Positions 35,701-42,914 of a DNA stretch of 57,019 nucleotides are shown here, in pieces. Under the pieces are notes generated by a model that was given only the letters and a program-made list of their open reading frames with translations, had not been told where the DNA came from and did no database searches. Source of the DNA: Bacteroidia bacterium. Its GTDB lineage: Bacteria; Bacteroidota; Bacteroidia; UKL13-3. The translations under genes and the position numbers were made by a program. The stretch covers positions 1 through 57,019 of the forward strand of contig JAKLJI010000021.1 of the NCBI GenBank assembly GCA_023151275.1, in the 5' to 3' direction. Within the stretch, counting starts at the first letter, position 1, and each line of letters begins with the position of its first letter.

Positions 35701-37873
35701 TCCGGGATATGGCTTCAACTTGAACAATTCAACACTAACCATTTCTTTAAGTTCGTCAGGAACAGGTCCTGCTTCTTATGGTGTGTTTACAAGTGTTGGA
35801 GGATTCACTCAAACCAACCAACAAATAGGCTCTACCCTAACTGCTACTAGCAATCAAACCATTACTTTCCCTTCAAGCGGTTACAATGGATTAACTAATC
35901 TTGAGATTCGTGTGTACGGTTGGAATGCTGGTGCAACAGGTGGAACTGGAGGAATTTCTGGGTTAACATTAACAGGTCAGGTAGTGGTTAACACTAACCC
36001 TGCAGTTGCATCGTCTACTGCTGCTTTGGCCGAGATGAGTACCTCTTCTTTATCAATTCCATCAACATCTACTGGCTTTGATGTAAGTGGTTTGAATCTT
36101 ACCAACAATGTAATTGTTACTCCTCCATCAGGATATGAGGTAAGTACTGACAGTCTGATGAATTTCAGCTCAAGTGTTAATTTGGTTCCTTCATCAGGTA
36201 TGGTAAGCAGTACTCGGGTTTATGTTCGGTTTAACCCATCAGCTTTGTCTGACCAGGGAAGCAAATTCTTAACAGTTTCCTCAAGCGGTGCAAATGATGT
36301 TTCGGTTTCCTTGAGTGGTGTGGTGAGCAATTTATCCATTGGAAATATTGCTATTATAGGATTCAATCCAAGTACCACAGATGCATTGAGCTGGGTGGCA
36401 TTGACAGATATTCCACAAAACACCATCATCCGTTTTACAGACAATGGATTCAGTGATTCACTAACTGCCTTGAGTGGTGAAGGCATTTTAGAATATGTAG
36501 CACCTTCATTAATTGCTAAAGGAACAGTTGTTTCCTGGTCAAATGGAATGAATGTAACGGGCACAGGATGGAGTTCTAATGCACCATCAAATTTCGCATT
36601 GAATGCTTCTGGTGAACAGCTCTTTGCATTCCAAGGAACATGGACATCCGGTCAAAAATTACTTCATGGGTTGATGTCGGGGGCAAGTTGGACTACCTCT
36701 GGTTCTTTAGCAAGTAATTCTACAAACTCTTACGAACCATATGAATTGAAATCATTATCTGCATCCCTTCAGTTTAGTTTAGCGAATGGGTATTTAACAA
36801 ACTTAAGAGTTAATACAATTGAATCTCCTTCTATATTGTTTTCGAGAATTAATTCCAACAGTAATTGGACTAGAAGTTCAAGCCAAATTAGTTCTGTACC
36901 AGCCTATATCTTCCAAATTTTAGTTGATGCGCCAACCATTCAACCAATTTTTTCTACACCAAGTTCAATAGGTTCAACTACAATGACCATTGAAGCTTCT
37001 GGAGGAAACGGCAGTTCAGTTCTAATTGCCATAAAACAGGGCTCATCAATAAGCGACCTTCCCAATGATGCGATAACTTATTCGGCTAATGCTACATTTG
37101 GTTTAGGTGATTCTATTGGCACAGGAGTTTATGTTGTTTACAATGGTCCTTCAGGATCAATATCGGCACCAATTAGTGGATTATCACCCTCTACAATTTA
37201 TTCAGTAATTGCATTTTCATACAATGGAATTGCTGGTGGTGAAAATTACATGACTAGCTCATTTAATACCAGAACTGATTCAACTCAAGGCGGAGTCTCA
37301 ACTTCCTCATTATCCTTAACCGCGTTCTTTGAGGGCTTGTATATGGGAAGTAGCACGATGACGGCAGCGCCATACAATTCAGACAATTTGTTACCGGATA
37401 CCATAGCAGATACGATAACTGTTGTATTGCATGATGAGGTAACGTTAGATAGTTTGTACGCATGGCGTGGTCCGATAAACACAAGTGGCTTGGCTTTGGC
37501 AAGTTTCCCGGGAGCTGTAAATGGCAACGATTATTATATAGCTATCCGTCACCGCAACTCAATAGAGACGTGGAGTGCGGCCGCAGTAAGCTTCGGTTCA
37601 AGTACGAGCTATGATTTCAGTACGGCAGCAAGTCAGGCTTATGGAGATAATTTGATTGATGATGGCAGTGGAGTATTTATGGTATATACAGGCGATATCA
37701 ATCAGGATGGTTCGGTAGACTTTTTGGATTATCCGGATTTAGATCTAGATGCCTTGAATGGAGAATTGGGGTATCGCGTAACGGATTTGAATGGAGATGC
37801 GTCGGTAGACTTTTTGGATTATCCAAAAATTGACGTCAATGCCTTGAACGGAATAATCAAATTGCGCCCATAG
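32729..37873 (+). CDS. Giant exported protein with duplicated modules and a dockerin-like end
   Basis: A 1714-residue exported protein. The signal peptide is about 1-25 (NGFTQ). Two long homologous modules (about 223-647 and 1091-1517) share VTPPxGFE/YE, IAIIGF, ALKDIPGNT/ALTDIPQNT, GEQVFAFQG/GEQLFAFQG and SGLSPxT. Between them lie unrelated beta-rich parts. At about 1527 a further domain starts (LTAFFEGLYMGSS; YYIAIRHRNSIETWSAA). From 1654 two EF-hand-like repeats follow: GDINQDGSVDFLDYPDLDLD and TDLNGDASVDFLDYPKIDVN. These fit the calcium-binding loops of type I dockerins. No T9SS tail is seen; the protein ends in KLRP. It is probably a surface protein joined to others through its end. The last 190 codons use TTG, GTA, ATA and ACG much more than the rest. 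The next gene starts 44 bp downstream. Confidence 0.82.
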   Translation: MKKHLPFHIFLLAILLIQAVNGFTQTNPTAQSLPYSQEFSGFNGSQTTYPSGLQGWTISGSLSSSFPTGAPNGNANLAGGSNASTTAGVYDMNGKAGIVCTGNNLRTLVLSLNTSGASGISMAFIAATQRCENTRVNEIGLQYRIGTSGTFTNISGSTYQNTLTPTSTSGTTSTRPQVISINLPSACENQAVVQLRWVVRDVSGSGNRPSFSIDSIVVGVSSSPSISAGSAPSGFTTNALNTPSLQQGLVVSGTNLTNQVSITPPAGFEISIDSGATFSPTNPIVLSHSSGTLAATKIYIRYNPSSLSQFSGNLEIASTGASTQTVSLTGELANLTPGDIAIIGFDGTGNDRFSFVALKDIPGNTRIWFTDKSWDASLSTPAFTTGEGLGVWTAPSGGLTKGTVVTLVTDPTPSTSLGTGTLASGFSSSGEQVFAFQGSATNPSFICGFTSGSVISTGTPTSAQTWIPAGLTAGENFLATTANNGSAFLSSATPSGTLASLKTFIHTLSNWTTSSTAATFPSWVFTFLENEPTTQPAFGFTTSLANNSLTLNLSGGNGTHVLVIARQINPVTAIPVDGVTYTASGVFGSGSAVSAGEYVVYSGVSGSVSVPVSGLSPGTDYHFSAFSFNGSAGTQNYLTTNPATNVETTTGSSNSANSDIIADALFVEPSNIDFKTALDSSNLSTSNSIEVFKMNLRDGGSSPDADALATELNAISFSISNSLPLKALGLFAGNTLLAEQLVSGNSITFSGLNLVCNDDSQLNLSLRATFKSSQTDNVQFSLVVTGATAAALGSQFVDASAGSATSSTSGDKNRIEVSAQTLVLGQQPGNVISGAAISPAVTAIAKDTFNNTDLDFTGNVTLTTTGTFSVSATTSVAALNGLATFSNLIFDATATGITLTATASGLSNSIASNAFNVTFATLLQFANSWSGTPISVNATTNPLNSATVTLTRGAGITGSSSSARFSSSGFETGSSLVLSNNDYLTFTLQANPGYGFNLNNSTLTISLSSSGTGPASYGVFTSVGGFTQTNQQIGSTLTATSNQTITFPSSGYNGLTNLEIRVYGWNAGATGGTGGISGLTLTGQVVVNTNPAVASSTAALAEMSTSSLSIPSTSTGFDVSGLNLTNNVIVTPPSGYEVSTDSLMNFSSSVNLVPSSGMVSSTRVYVRFNPSALSDQGSKFLTVSSSGANDVSVSLSGVVSNLSIGNIAIIGFNPSTTDALSWVALTDIPQNTIIRFTDNGFSDSLTALSGEGILEYVAPSLIAKGTVVSWSNGMNVTGTGWSSNAPSNFALNASGEQLFAFQGTWTSGQKLLHGLMSGASWTTSGSLASNSTNSYEPYELKSLSASLQFSLANGYLTNLRVNTIESPSILFSRINSNSNWTRSSSQISSVPAYIFQILVDAPTIQPIFSTPSSIGSTTMTIEASGGNGSSVLIAIKQGSSISDLPNDAITYSANATFGLGDSIGTGVYVVYNGPSGSISAPISGLSPSTIYSVIAFSYNGIAGGENYMTSSFNTRTDSTQGGVSTSSLSLTAFFEGLYMGSSTMTAAPYNSDNLLPDTIADTITVVLHDEVTLDSLYAWRGPINTSGLALASFPGAVNGNDYYIAIRHRNSIETWSAAAVSFGSSTSYDFSTAASQAYGDNLIDDGSGVFMVYTGDINQDGSVDFLDYPDLDLDALNGELGYRVTDLNGDASVDFLDYPKIDVNALNGIIKLRP

Positions 37874-37917
37874 GAGCTTGGAACAGAAAAAAGAATAAAA
37901 AGAAAAAAGAAACAGAT

Positions 37918-40464
37918 ATGAAAAAGTTAGTATTAATGCTGATAATGGCGATAGGTATAAGCATAGGAGCTTATAGTCAGACAGCCGAGATGCGCATAGA
38001 AAATCAGGAGATAGTCAGCTCGAATACGTTTGAGTTTGATGTTTATATTTACAATGCCGGAGGAAGTGCATGGGAGTTGAAAGCGGGCACAGTATCTATT
38101 AATTTCAACCCCACTTTTACAGGGGGTACTTCCCCCACCCTAACAGCCTCTATCCCGGATGCTTCAAGTTCAGATTTGTCCACAGCGAATAAAGCAGGCG
38201 CAATTTCCTTTCAAAAGAGTGCCACCTGGGGCGGGAACTATTACAGGAAGGTAATAGGAAGTGCAGGAACAGGCTTAGGTACGACAATTGCATCAGGAGG
38301 AAGAGTACGGGTAGCTCGTTTTAGGTTGGTTACAAATGGTAGCTGGGGGAATGCAGCTCCAGATATGACCTGGCATTTGAATGCCACACCTTATGCAGGC
38401 TGTAGTTATGACAATGGAGGAGTAGCAGCGATATTGATATCGAATACAGCCAATCCAGGTAATGCTAAGAATCCTGTATACCGCGATGGTTCAGGCTGGA
38501 GAAAAGGCAGTGTATCCGGGACAACAGTAAGTTTGGGCAGCTCTGCGCCAACAACAGACGATGATGTTGTGTTATTGAGCTCAGCCAGCGTATCGGGAGC
38601 AGTAAGTTGCCGCGGACTTCAAATCCATAGTGGCGGAAGTTTGACGGTAGGAGCGGGTAACTTGTTGACAGTAAAAGGTAACTTAACAAACAATGGAACC
38701 TTAACGGGTACAGGCGCAGATTTGGAATTATCGGGAACAGGCTCCATAGCCAACCAAACCGTAGGTGGCAGTGGTAGTATGAGTTTCAGAGATGTAGTAA
38801 TGGGTACTGGCGGAGTAACATGCACCAAAACATTGGGAGTAGGCTTTACCGTAAACCGCAACTTGCAATTGCAAGGTCCAACAACGTTGGCATCAGCTGG
38901 AAACTTACGTTTGACATCAAATGCCTTGACAACAGCACGATTGTTGGAATTACCGGCCGGAGCAAGTGTGACTGGCAATGTAACGGTAGAACGTTATGTT
39001 CCGGGTTCAAGCGGACGTAAATACCGCTATTTATCAGCACCGTTCTCAACAGGTCCAACCTTGTCATCAAGCTGGCAGCAACAAATCCACATAACCGGCC
39101 CAGGAACAGGCGGAAGCTTGTGTCCAAGCCCAAGTGCAAATAGCAATGGCTTTGATGCAACTCAAACCAATTCACCCAGTATGTTTACATTTAGTGAAAC
39201 TACTGCTGTGAACACGAATAATGCCGGAAGCAATGGCGGAACAGTATATAACAATGCATGGGTGACAGTACCCAATACAACAGGAACAACCCTACAGGCA
39301 GGCAAAGGCTACAAAGTATTTGTACGGGGCAATAAGAGCCAAGGATGTGATTTAGTAAATGGCACCAATCCTGGACCAAACGATGTAACCTTGAGTGGAA
39401 CAGGAGTATTGGCCCAAGGCGCCTTTACGTTCCCCATCACCTACAGTTCAAGCAATGGCGAGGGCTGGAACTTGTTGGGTAATCCCTATCCATGCCCAAT
39501 AGACTGGACTGCAGCAGGCTGGACAAAAACAAACATGGAAGATAAGATTTGGATTTTCCGTCCGGCAGGCAATCACTTTGCTACGTACAATGCCTTGGCA
39601 GGAGCAGTAAACTTTGGATCGAATATCATTGAATCGGGTAGTGCGTTTTTTGTTCATGCCACAGCTTCAAGCCCGGTATTGACGGCCAATGAGAGTGTAA
39701 AGATAGGCAATAGCCCGGCAACCCCATTGTTCAAGACCCAGATAAAGAAGTTGAGCATGACGATGGTAAAACAAGGCGAGGTTCAAGACGAGATACTGGT
39801 AGGTATGGCAGCAGAGGCAACGGATGCTAACGATGTGTTTGATGCAGAGAAGATGAGCAATCCTGCCATGAATTTGTATGCAAAATCGAGCGATGGAAAA
39901 CAACAGGCGATAAATATCTTCAAAGCAGCACAAGCAGAAACGCGTGTACCACTAGGTATAAATAGTACGTATACAGGAGAACATCAATTTACCTTTAGAG
40001 GCGAAACGGAGTTTAATGCCTACGATGTATTGTTGGAAGACCGCTATGCGGGTATCATCCAATTGGTAAACGACCGTCCGAGCTACAGTTTTGAGATCAA
40101 TAGCGACGCTGCCAGCAAAGGAGAAGGCCGTTTTAGTTTGTTGTTTGTAAACCGAGGCGACTTTGATTATCAAAAGCGTTTGAAGTCAATCTACAGCAGT
40201 GTAGCAACGAGTTTGAATGCGTATCCAAATCCAAGCCGTGGAGTTGTTCAATTGCAAACATCGAACTTGCAGGGAAGTGTAGCAGATGTGAAGGTCTACA
40301 ATGCAGTAGGAGCAGAGATACAACGCATGGAGCAAGGAATTGACAAGGGTATCTGTAGTTTCAGTTTAGATTTGAGTGAAGAGGCCTCAGGAGTTTACTT
40401 TGTAGAGGTAAGCGACAAACAGGGCAATACCAGAAAAGCAAAAGTTGTAAAGAATACAAATTAA
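37918..40464 (+). CDS. T9SS-exported protein with cohesin/CBM-like N-terminal domain
   Basis: An 848-residue exported protein. The signal peptide is about 1-21 (GAYSQ). The next 145 or so residues (MRIENQEIVSSNTFEFDVYI; AGTVSINFNPTF; VRVARFRL) look like a cohesin or carbohydrate-binding beta-sandwich. A beta-rich middle (about 195-345) resembles right-handed repeats (LTVGAGNLLTVKGNLTNNG). The second half is homologous to the C-terminal half of the 1387-residue protein (TGNVTVERYVPG; GWNLLGNPYPCPIDW; DAEKMSNPAMNLY). The T9SS tail begins LNAYPNPSRG. It follows the dockerin-ended gene by 44 bp and precedes the PVDGG-tailed gene by 11 bp, so the three probably form one transcript. The cohesin reading is tentative; the export route is firm. 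Confidence 0.82.
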   Translation: MKKLVLMLIMAIGISIGAYSQTAEMRIENQEIVSSNTFEFDVYIYNAGGSAWELKAGTVSINFNPTFTGGTSPTLTASIPDASSSDLSTANKAGAISFQKSATWGGNYYRKVIGSAGTGLGTTIASGGRVRVARFRLVTNGSWGNAAPDMTWHLNATPYAGCSYDNGGVAAILISNTANPGNAKNPVYRDGSGWRKGSVSGTTVSLGSSAPTTDDDVVLLSSASVSGAVSCRGLQIHSGGSLTVGAGNLLTVKGNLTNNGTLTGTGADLELSGTGSIANQTVGGSGSMSFRDVVMGTGGVTCTKTLGVGFTVNRNLQLQGPTTLASAGNLRLTSNALTTARLLELPAGASVTGNVTVERYVPGSSGRKYRYLSAPFSTGPTLSSSWQQQIHITGPGTGGSLCPSPSANSNGFDATQTNSPSMFTFSETTAVNTNNAGSNGGTVYNNAWVTVPNTTGTTLQAGKGYKVFVRGNKSQGCDLVNGTNPGPNDVTLSGTGVLAQGAFTFPITYSSSNGEGWNLLGNPYPCPIDWTAAGWTKTNMEDKIWIFRPAGNHFATYNALAGAVNFGSNIIESGSAFFVHATASSPVLTANESVKIGNSPATPLFKTQIKKLSMTMVKQGEVQDEILVGMAAEATDANDVFDAEKMSNPAMNLYAKSSDGKQQAINIFKAAQAETRVPLGINSTYTGEHQFTFRGETEFNAYDVLLEDRYAGIIQLVNDRPSYSFEINSDAASKGEGRFSLLFVNRGDFDYQKRLKSIYSSVATSLNAYPNPSRGVVQLQTSNLQGSVADVKVYNAVGAEIQRMEQGIDKGICSFSLDLSEEASGVYFVEVSDKQGNTRKAKVVKNTN

Positions 40465-40475
40465 GAATAAGAATC

Positions 40476-41096
40476 ATGCAAGTAAAATACAGAAGAGCAC
40501 TATTGCTGGTATGCCTACAAGTATCCTTGTCCTTAGCCATCAAAGCACAGGCAGGGATAGCAGAACAGATAGAGGAGGCGATGAATCCATCAGAACAGCA
40601 ACAAGAGGATGAGGATGACGATTACGACTACAACCAGAACAATACCAATGAGGGCTTGAATGGAAAAAGGTTTGAATCCTCGTTTGGCAATAGCGGCAGC
40701 CGGAGTATTGATTACTCCTCAGGCAGCCGTTTTGAGCAACGTGAGTTTTGGTCGGAACGCAACAAGCCTGCTCAAAACTTTGAGCAATACTACAATTTTA
40801 ACGAGCCTGGTAATCGTCCTTCCAATCAGTTTCAACAAGGTGGTGGTTCTGTGGTGATTGGCGGAGGTACACAACAAGGCATGCAGGGAGGAGGCCAACA
40901 TGCTCCCGGACAAATGAATATGCCCAGTATCAAAGATCCCTTTCAAAGCAACCCGGGTATTAAAGCTCCAAGAAACATAGATGCTGTTCCGGATAACAAT
41001 GGCGACCCGAACGACGTTCCTGTTGATGGTGGTGTTCTTGTATTGGGGGCAACTGCTATCTGGTTGGGAAGAAAAAAGTTGATGAATAAAGATTAA
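40476..41096 (+). CDS. Exported low-complexity protein with PVDGG C-terminal sorting-like tail
   Basis: A 206-residue protein. The signal peptide is about 1-25 (LAIKAQ). It is followed by a strongly acidic and Q-rich segment (EQQQEDEDDDYDYNQNN), then a Q/G/N/F/S-rich low-complexity middle. The end has PVDGGVLVLGATAIWLGRKK, with the motif, helix and basic cluster in the same order as the 59-residue protein at 32385-32564. It starts 11 bp after the T9SS-tailed giant, exactly as in the first pair. A strong terminator follows. It may be a small surface or envelope protein processed after the PVDGG motif. The function is unknown. Confidence 0.78.
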   Translation: MQVKYRRALLLVCLQVSLSLAIKAQAGIAEQIEEAMNPSEQQQEDEDDDYDYNQNNTNEGLNGKRFESSFGNSGSRSIDYSSGSRFEQREFWSERNKPAQNFEQYYNFNEPGNRPSNQFQQGGGSVVIGGGTQQGMQGGGQHAPGQMNMPSIKDPFQSNPGIKAPRNIDAVPDNNGDPNDVPVDGGVLVLGATAIWLGRKKLMNKD

Positions 41097-41115
41097 TTCA
41101 ACCCTAATCATACTT

Positions 41116-41157
41116 AACAAAAAAGGCTGCGGGAGAAATCTTGCAGCCTTTTTTGTT
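41116..41157. terminator. Terminator between the exoprotein cluster and the nuo operon
   Basis: A perfect 15-pair stem (41116-41130 with 41143-41157) contains GGCTGC/GCAGCC. Outer A/T runs on both sides allow it to act on both convergent units. Confidence 0.92.
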
Positions 41158-41165
41158 AGGGTTAT

Positions 41166-41516
41166 TCATTTCCAATACCATTCTTTCTCAGGTCTTTGTT
41201 TCCAATAATCCATACTGACAACTCCCCCACCCGGTTTTTTTAGCTCGCGGTTTACAACCGTCTTAATCGGACTAAAACTGGTATCGGTTACGCCAATGGT
41301 AAAGGTCGTTATCCTTGGCTCACTAACTTCTGATTCTGCATCAGTTGCAGGCTTTGCACCCTTTGGTGGTGGGCTAGGTACAACAACCACTTCGTATCCA
41401 TTGTATTCAAGAATTTGCTTTAAATAGGCAACTCTATCGCTGCTGCATTCCTTCTCTACAATTGCACACTTTTTATCATTTAAATCCTCAAACTGATGAT
41501 TTCCATTTAATGCCAT
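41166..41516 (-). CDS. Small unknown protein at the end of the nuo operon
   Basis: A 116-residue protein I do not recognise. I chose the ATG at 41516 (MALNGNHQFEDLNDKK) because the longer frame from 41573 runs into nuoN. It starts 2 bp after the nuoN stop, so it is probably the last gene of the operon. There is no signal peptide or membrane helix. The first half (KKCAIVEKECSSDRVAYLKQILEYNGYEVVVV) has the look of an alpha/beta fold. A proline-rich linker (PSPPPKGAKP) leads to a second part, TTFTIGVTDTSFSPIKTVVNREL. It ends WKQRPEKEWYWK. The role is unknown. Confidence 0.7.
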   Translation of the reverse strand: MALNGNHQFEDLNDKKCAIVEKECSSDRVAYLKQILEYNGYEVVVVPSPPPKGAKPATDAESEVSEPRITTFTIGVTDTSFSPIKTVVNRELKKPGGGVVSMDYWKQRPEKEWYWK

Positions 41517-41518
41517 AA

Positions 41519-42913
41519 CTAAAAAAGATTTGAAAGGTGATTCACAATCCAGTTGCTTAATCCTAAAAAGCAAATGGCCAACATTCCAATGCCTAAGGAT
41601 ATTTTCAAGGGCAAAGCCATTTGGGGTTTTTCTAATTCCTCAATGACTTCATTCATGAACATGTATTTTACAATTTTAAGGTAATAGTAAAGTGAAATAA
41701 CCATGTTAAGTCCAACCAAAACCACATACCAAACAGAGACGCCTTGAAACCCTGAGCCAATTAGGAAAAACTTACCAAAAAATCCTGCAGTTGGTGGAAT
41801 GCCTGCTAATGAAAATAAACCCAAAGCAACCGACCATGCAGCAAAGGGGTTCTCTTTGTACAAGCCTTTAAAATTGCTAAGTGAATCTTTTCCGGTTTGT
41901 TCCTCAAGCCATTGTGCAACTCCAAAAATGCAAATGCTACTAAACATATAAACCACCAAAAAATACAAAACTGAAACTGCAGCTTTCTCGGAGGGAACCA
42001 ACATGCCCATTAAAATAAATCCAACCTGAGCAATTGAGCTAAATGCAAGAAATCGCTTGAGACTACTTTGACGTAATGCAAAAATATTTCCGGTGAAAAT
42101 GGTAAGTAAAATAAGGGCTATCAATACAGTTGGCCAAACTTGTTGAATGGCAGACAAAATTGGAAACAAAACTGTTAAGAATACAAAGGCAATTGAGCTT
42201 TTTGAAACAATTGCCAGAAATGCAGTTATTCCCATAGGTGCGCCTTGATAAACATCGGCTGTCCAAAAATGAAAAGGTACGGCACTTAACTTAAATGCAA
42301 AGCCACTAAAAATCATTACCATGGCAATTAATGCCAGCGTGCTATTTGCCAAATTAACAGGAATTTCTGCAATGGAAATGGTTCCTGTCAACCCAAAAAT
42401 TAGTGAGATTCCAAACAACAAAAAACCGGATGAAAATGCCGAACTCAGTATCAATTTTAAACCCGACTCTCCCGACATTTTACTGGTTAGATTGAATGAA
42501 GCCATGGCTGCCAAAGGAATAGATGCCATTTCTAATCCAAGATAGAAAATCAACAAATTACCGGTTGAGACCATCAACCCTAAACCACTTAAAACAACAA
42601 GGAGTAATATGCTGAATTCAGCGGCATGGTCATGTTTTTTGAGCCAACTCGAGGATTGTATTACAATAAAAAATGTTCCTAAATACAGGAGTCCGCGAAT
42701 GAAACGATTTAGAGCATTTACATGAATTAAATCTCCAAACTGCGCATTGGGCGCAGGAAATGCAACCAATCCAATTGCCACTAAAACTCCGAGTAGCAGA
42801 AGATTTACATACAAACCACCTGAATTTTTTCCGCTGATTTTTAAGCCCAAAATCAACAATATCCAACAAAACAAGAAGGCTTCAACAGGTATAAGTCCAA
42901 GAATAGTATTCAT
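41519..42913 (-). CDS. nuoN: NADH-quinone oxidoreductase subunit N
   Basis: A 464-residue, multi-helix inner membrane protein of the antiporter-like family, one of three proton-pumping subunits of complex I. It shows about 13-14 hydrophobic segments and family motifs such as FKLSAVPFHFWTADVYQGAP, which carries the pumping-channel residues, and FSLAGIPPTAGFFGKF. It is the last nuo gene. It lies 1 bp after nuoM, and a small unknown gene follows. Confidence 0.95.
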   Translation of the reverse strand: MNTILGLIPVEAFLFCWILLILGLKISGKNSGGLYVNLLLLGVLVAIGLVAFPAPNAQFGDLIHVNALNRFIRGLLYLGTFFIVIQSSSWLKKHDHAAEFSILLLVVLSGLGLMVSTGNLLIFYLGLEMASIPLAAMASFNLTSKMSGESGLKLILSSAFSSGFLLFGISLIFGLTGTISIAEIPVNLANSTLALIAMVMIFSGFAFKLSAVPFHFWTADVYQGAPMGITAFLAIVSKSSIAFVFLTVLFPILSAIQQVWPTVLIALILLTIFTGNIFALRQSSLKRFLAFSSIAQVGFILMGMLVPSEKAAVSVLYFLVVYMFSSICIFGVAQWLEEQTGKDSLSNFKGLYKENPFAAWSVALGLFSLAGIPPTAGFFGKFFLIGSGFQGVSVWYVVLVGLNMVISLYYYLKIVKYMFMNEVIEELEKPQMALPLKISLGIGMLAICFLGLSNWIVNHLSNLF

Positions 42914-42914
42914 C

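Noticed and set aside
34636-36564. Long frames on the minus strand within the giant gene (34636-34998, 35203-35670, 36220-36564)
   Set aside because: They are shadows of a continuous plus-strand gene with signal peptide and domain structure.
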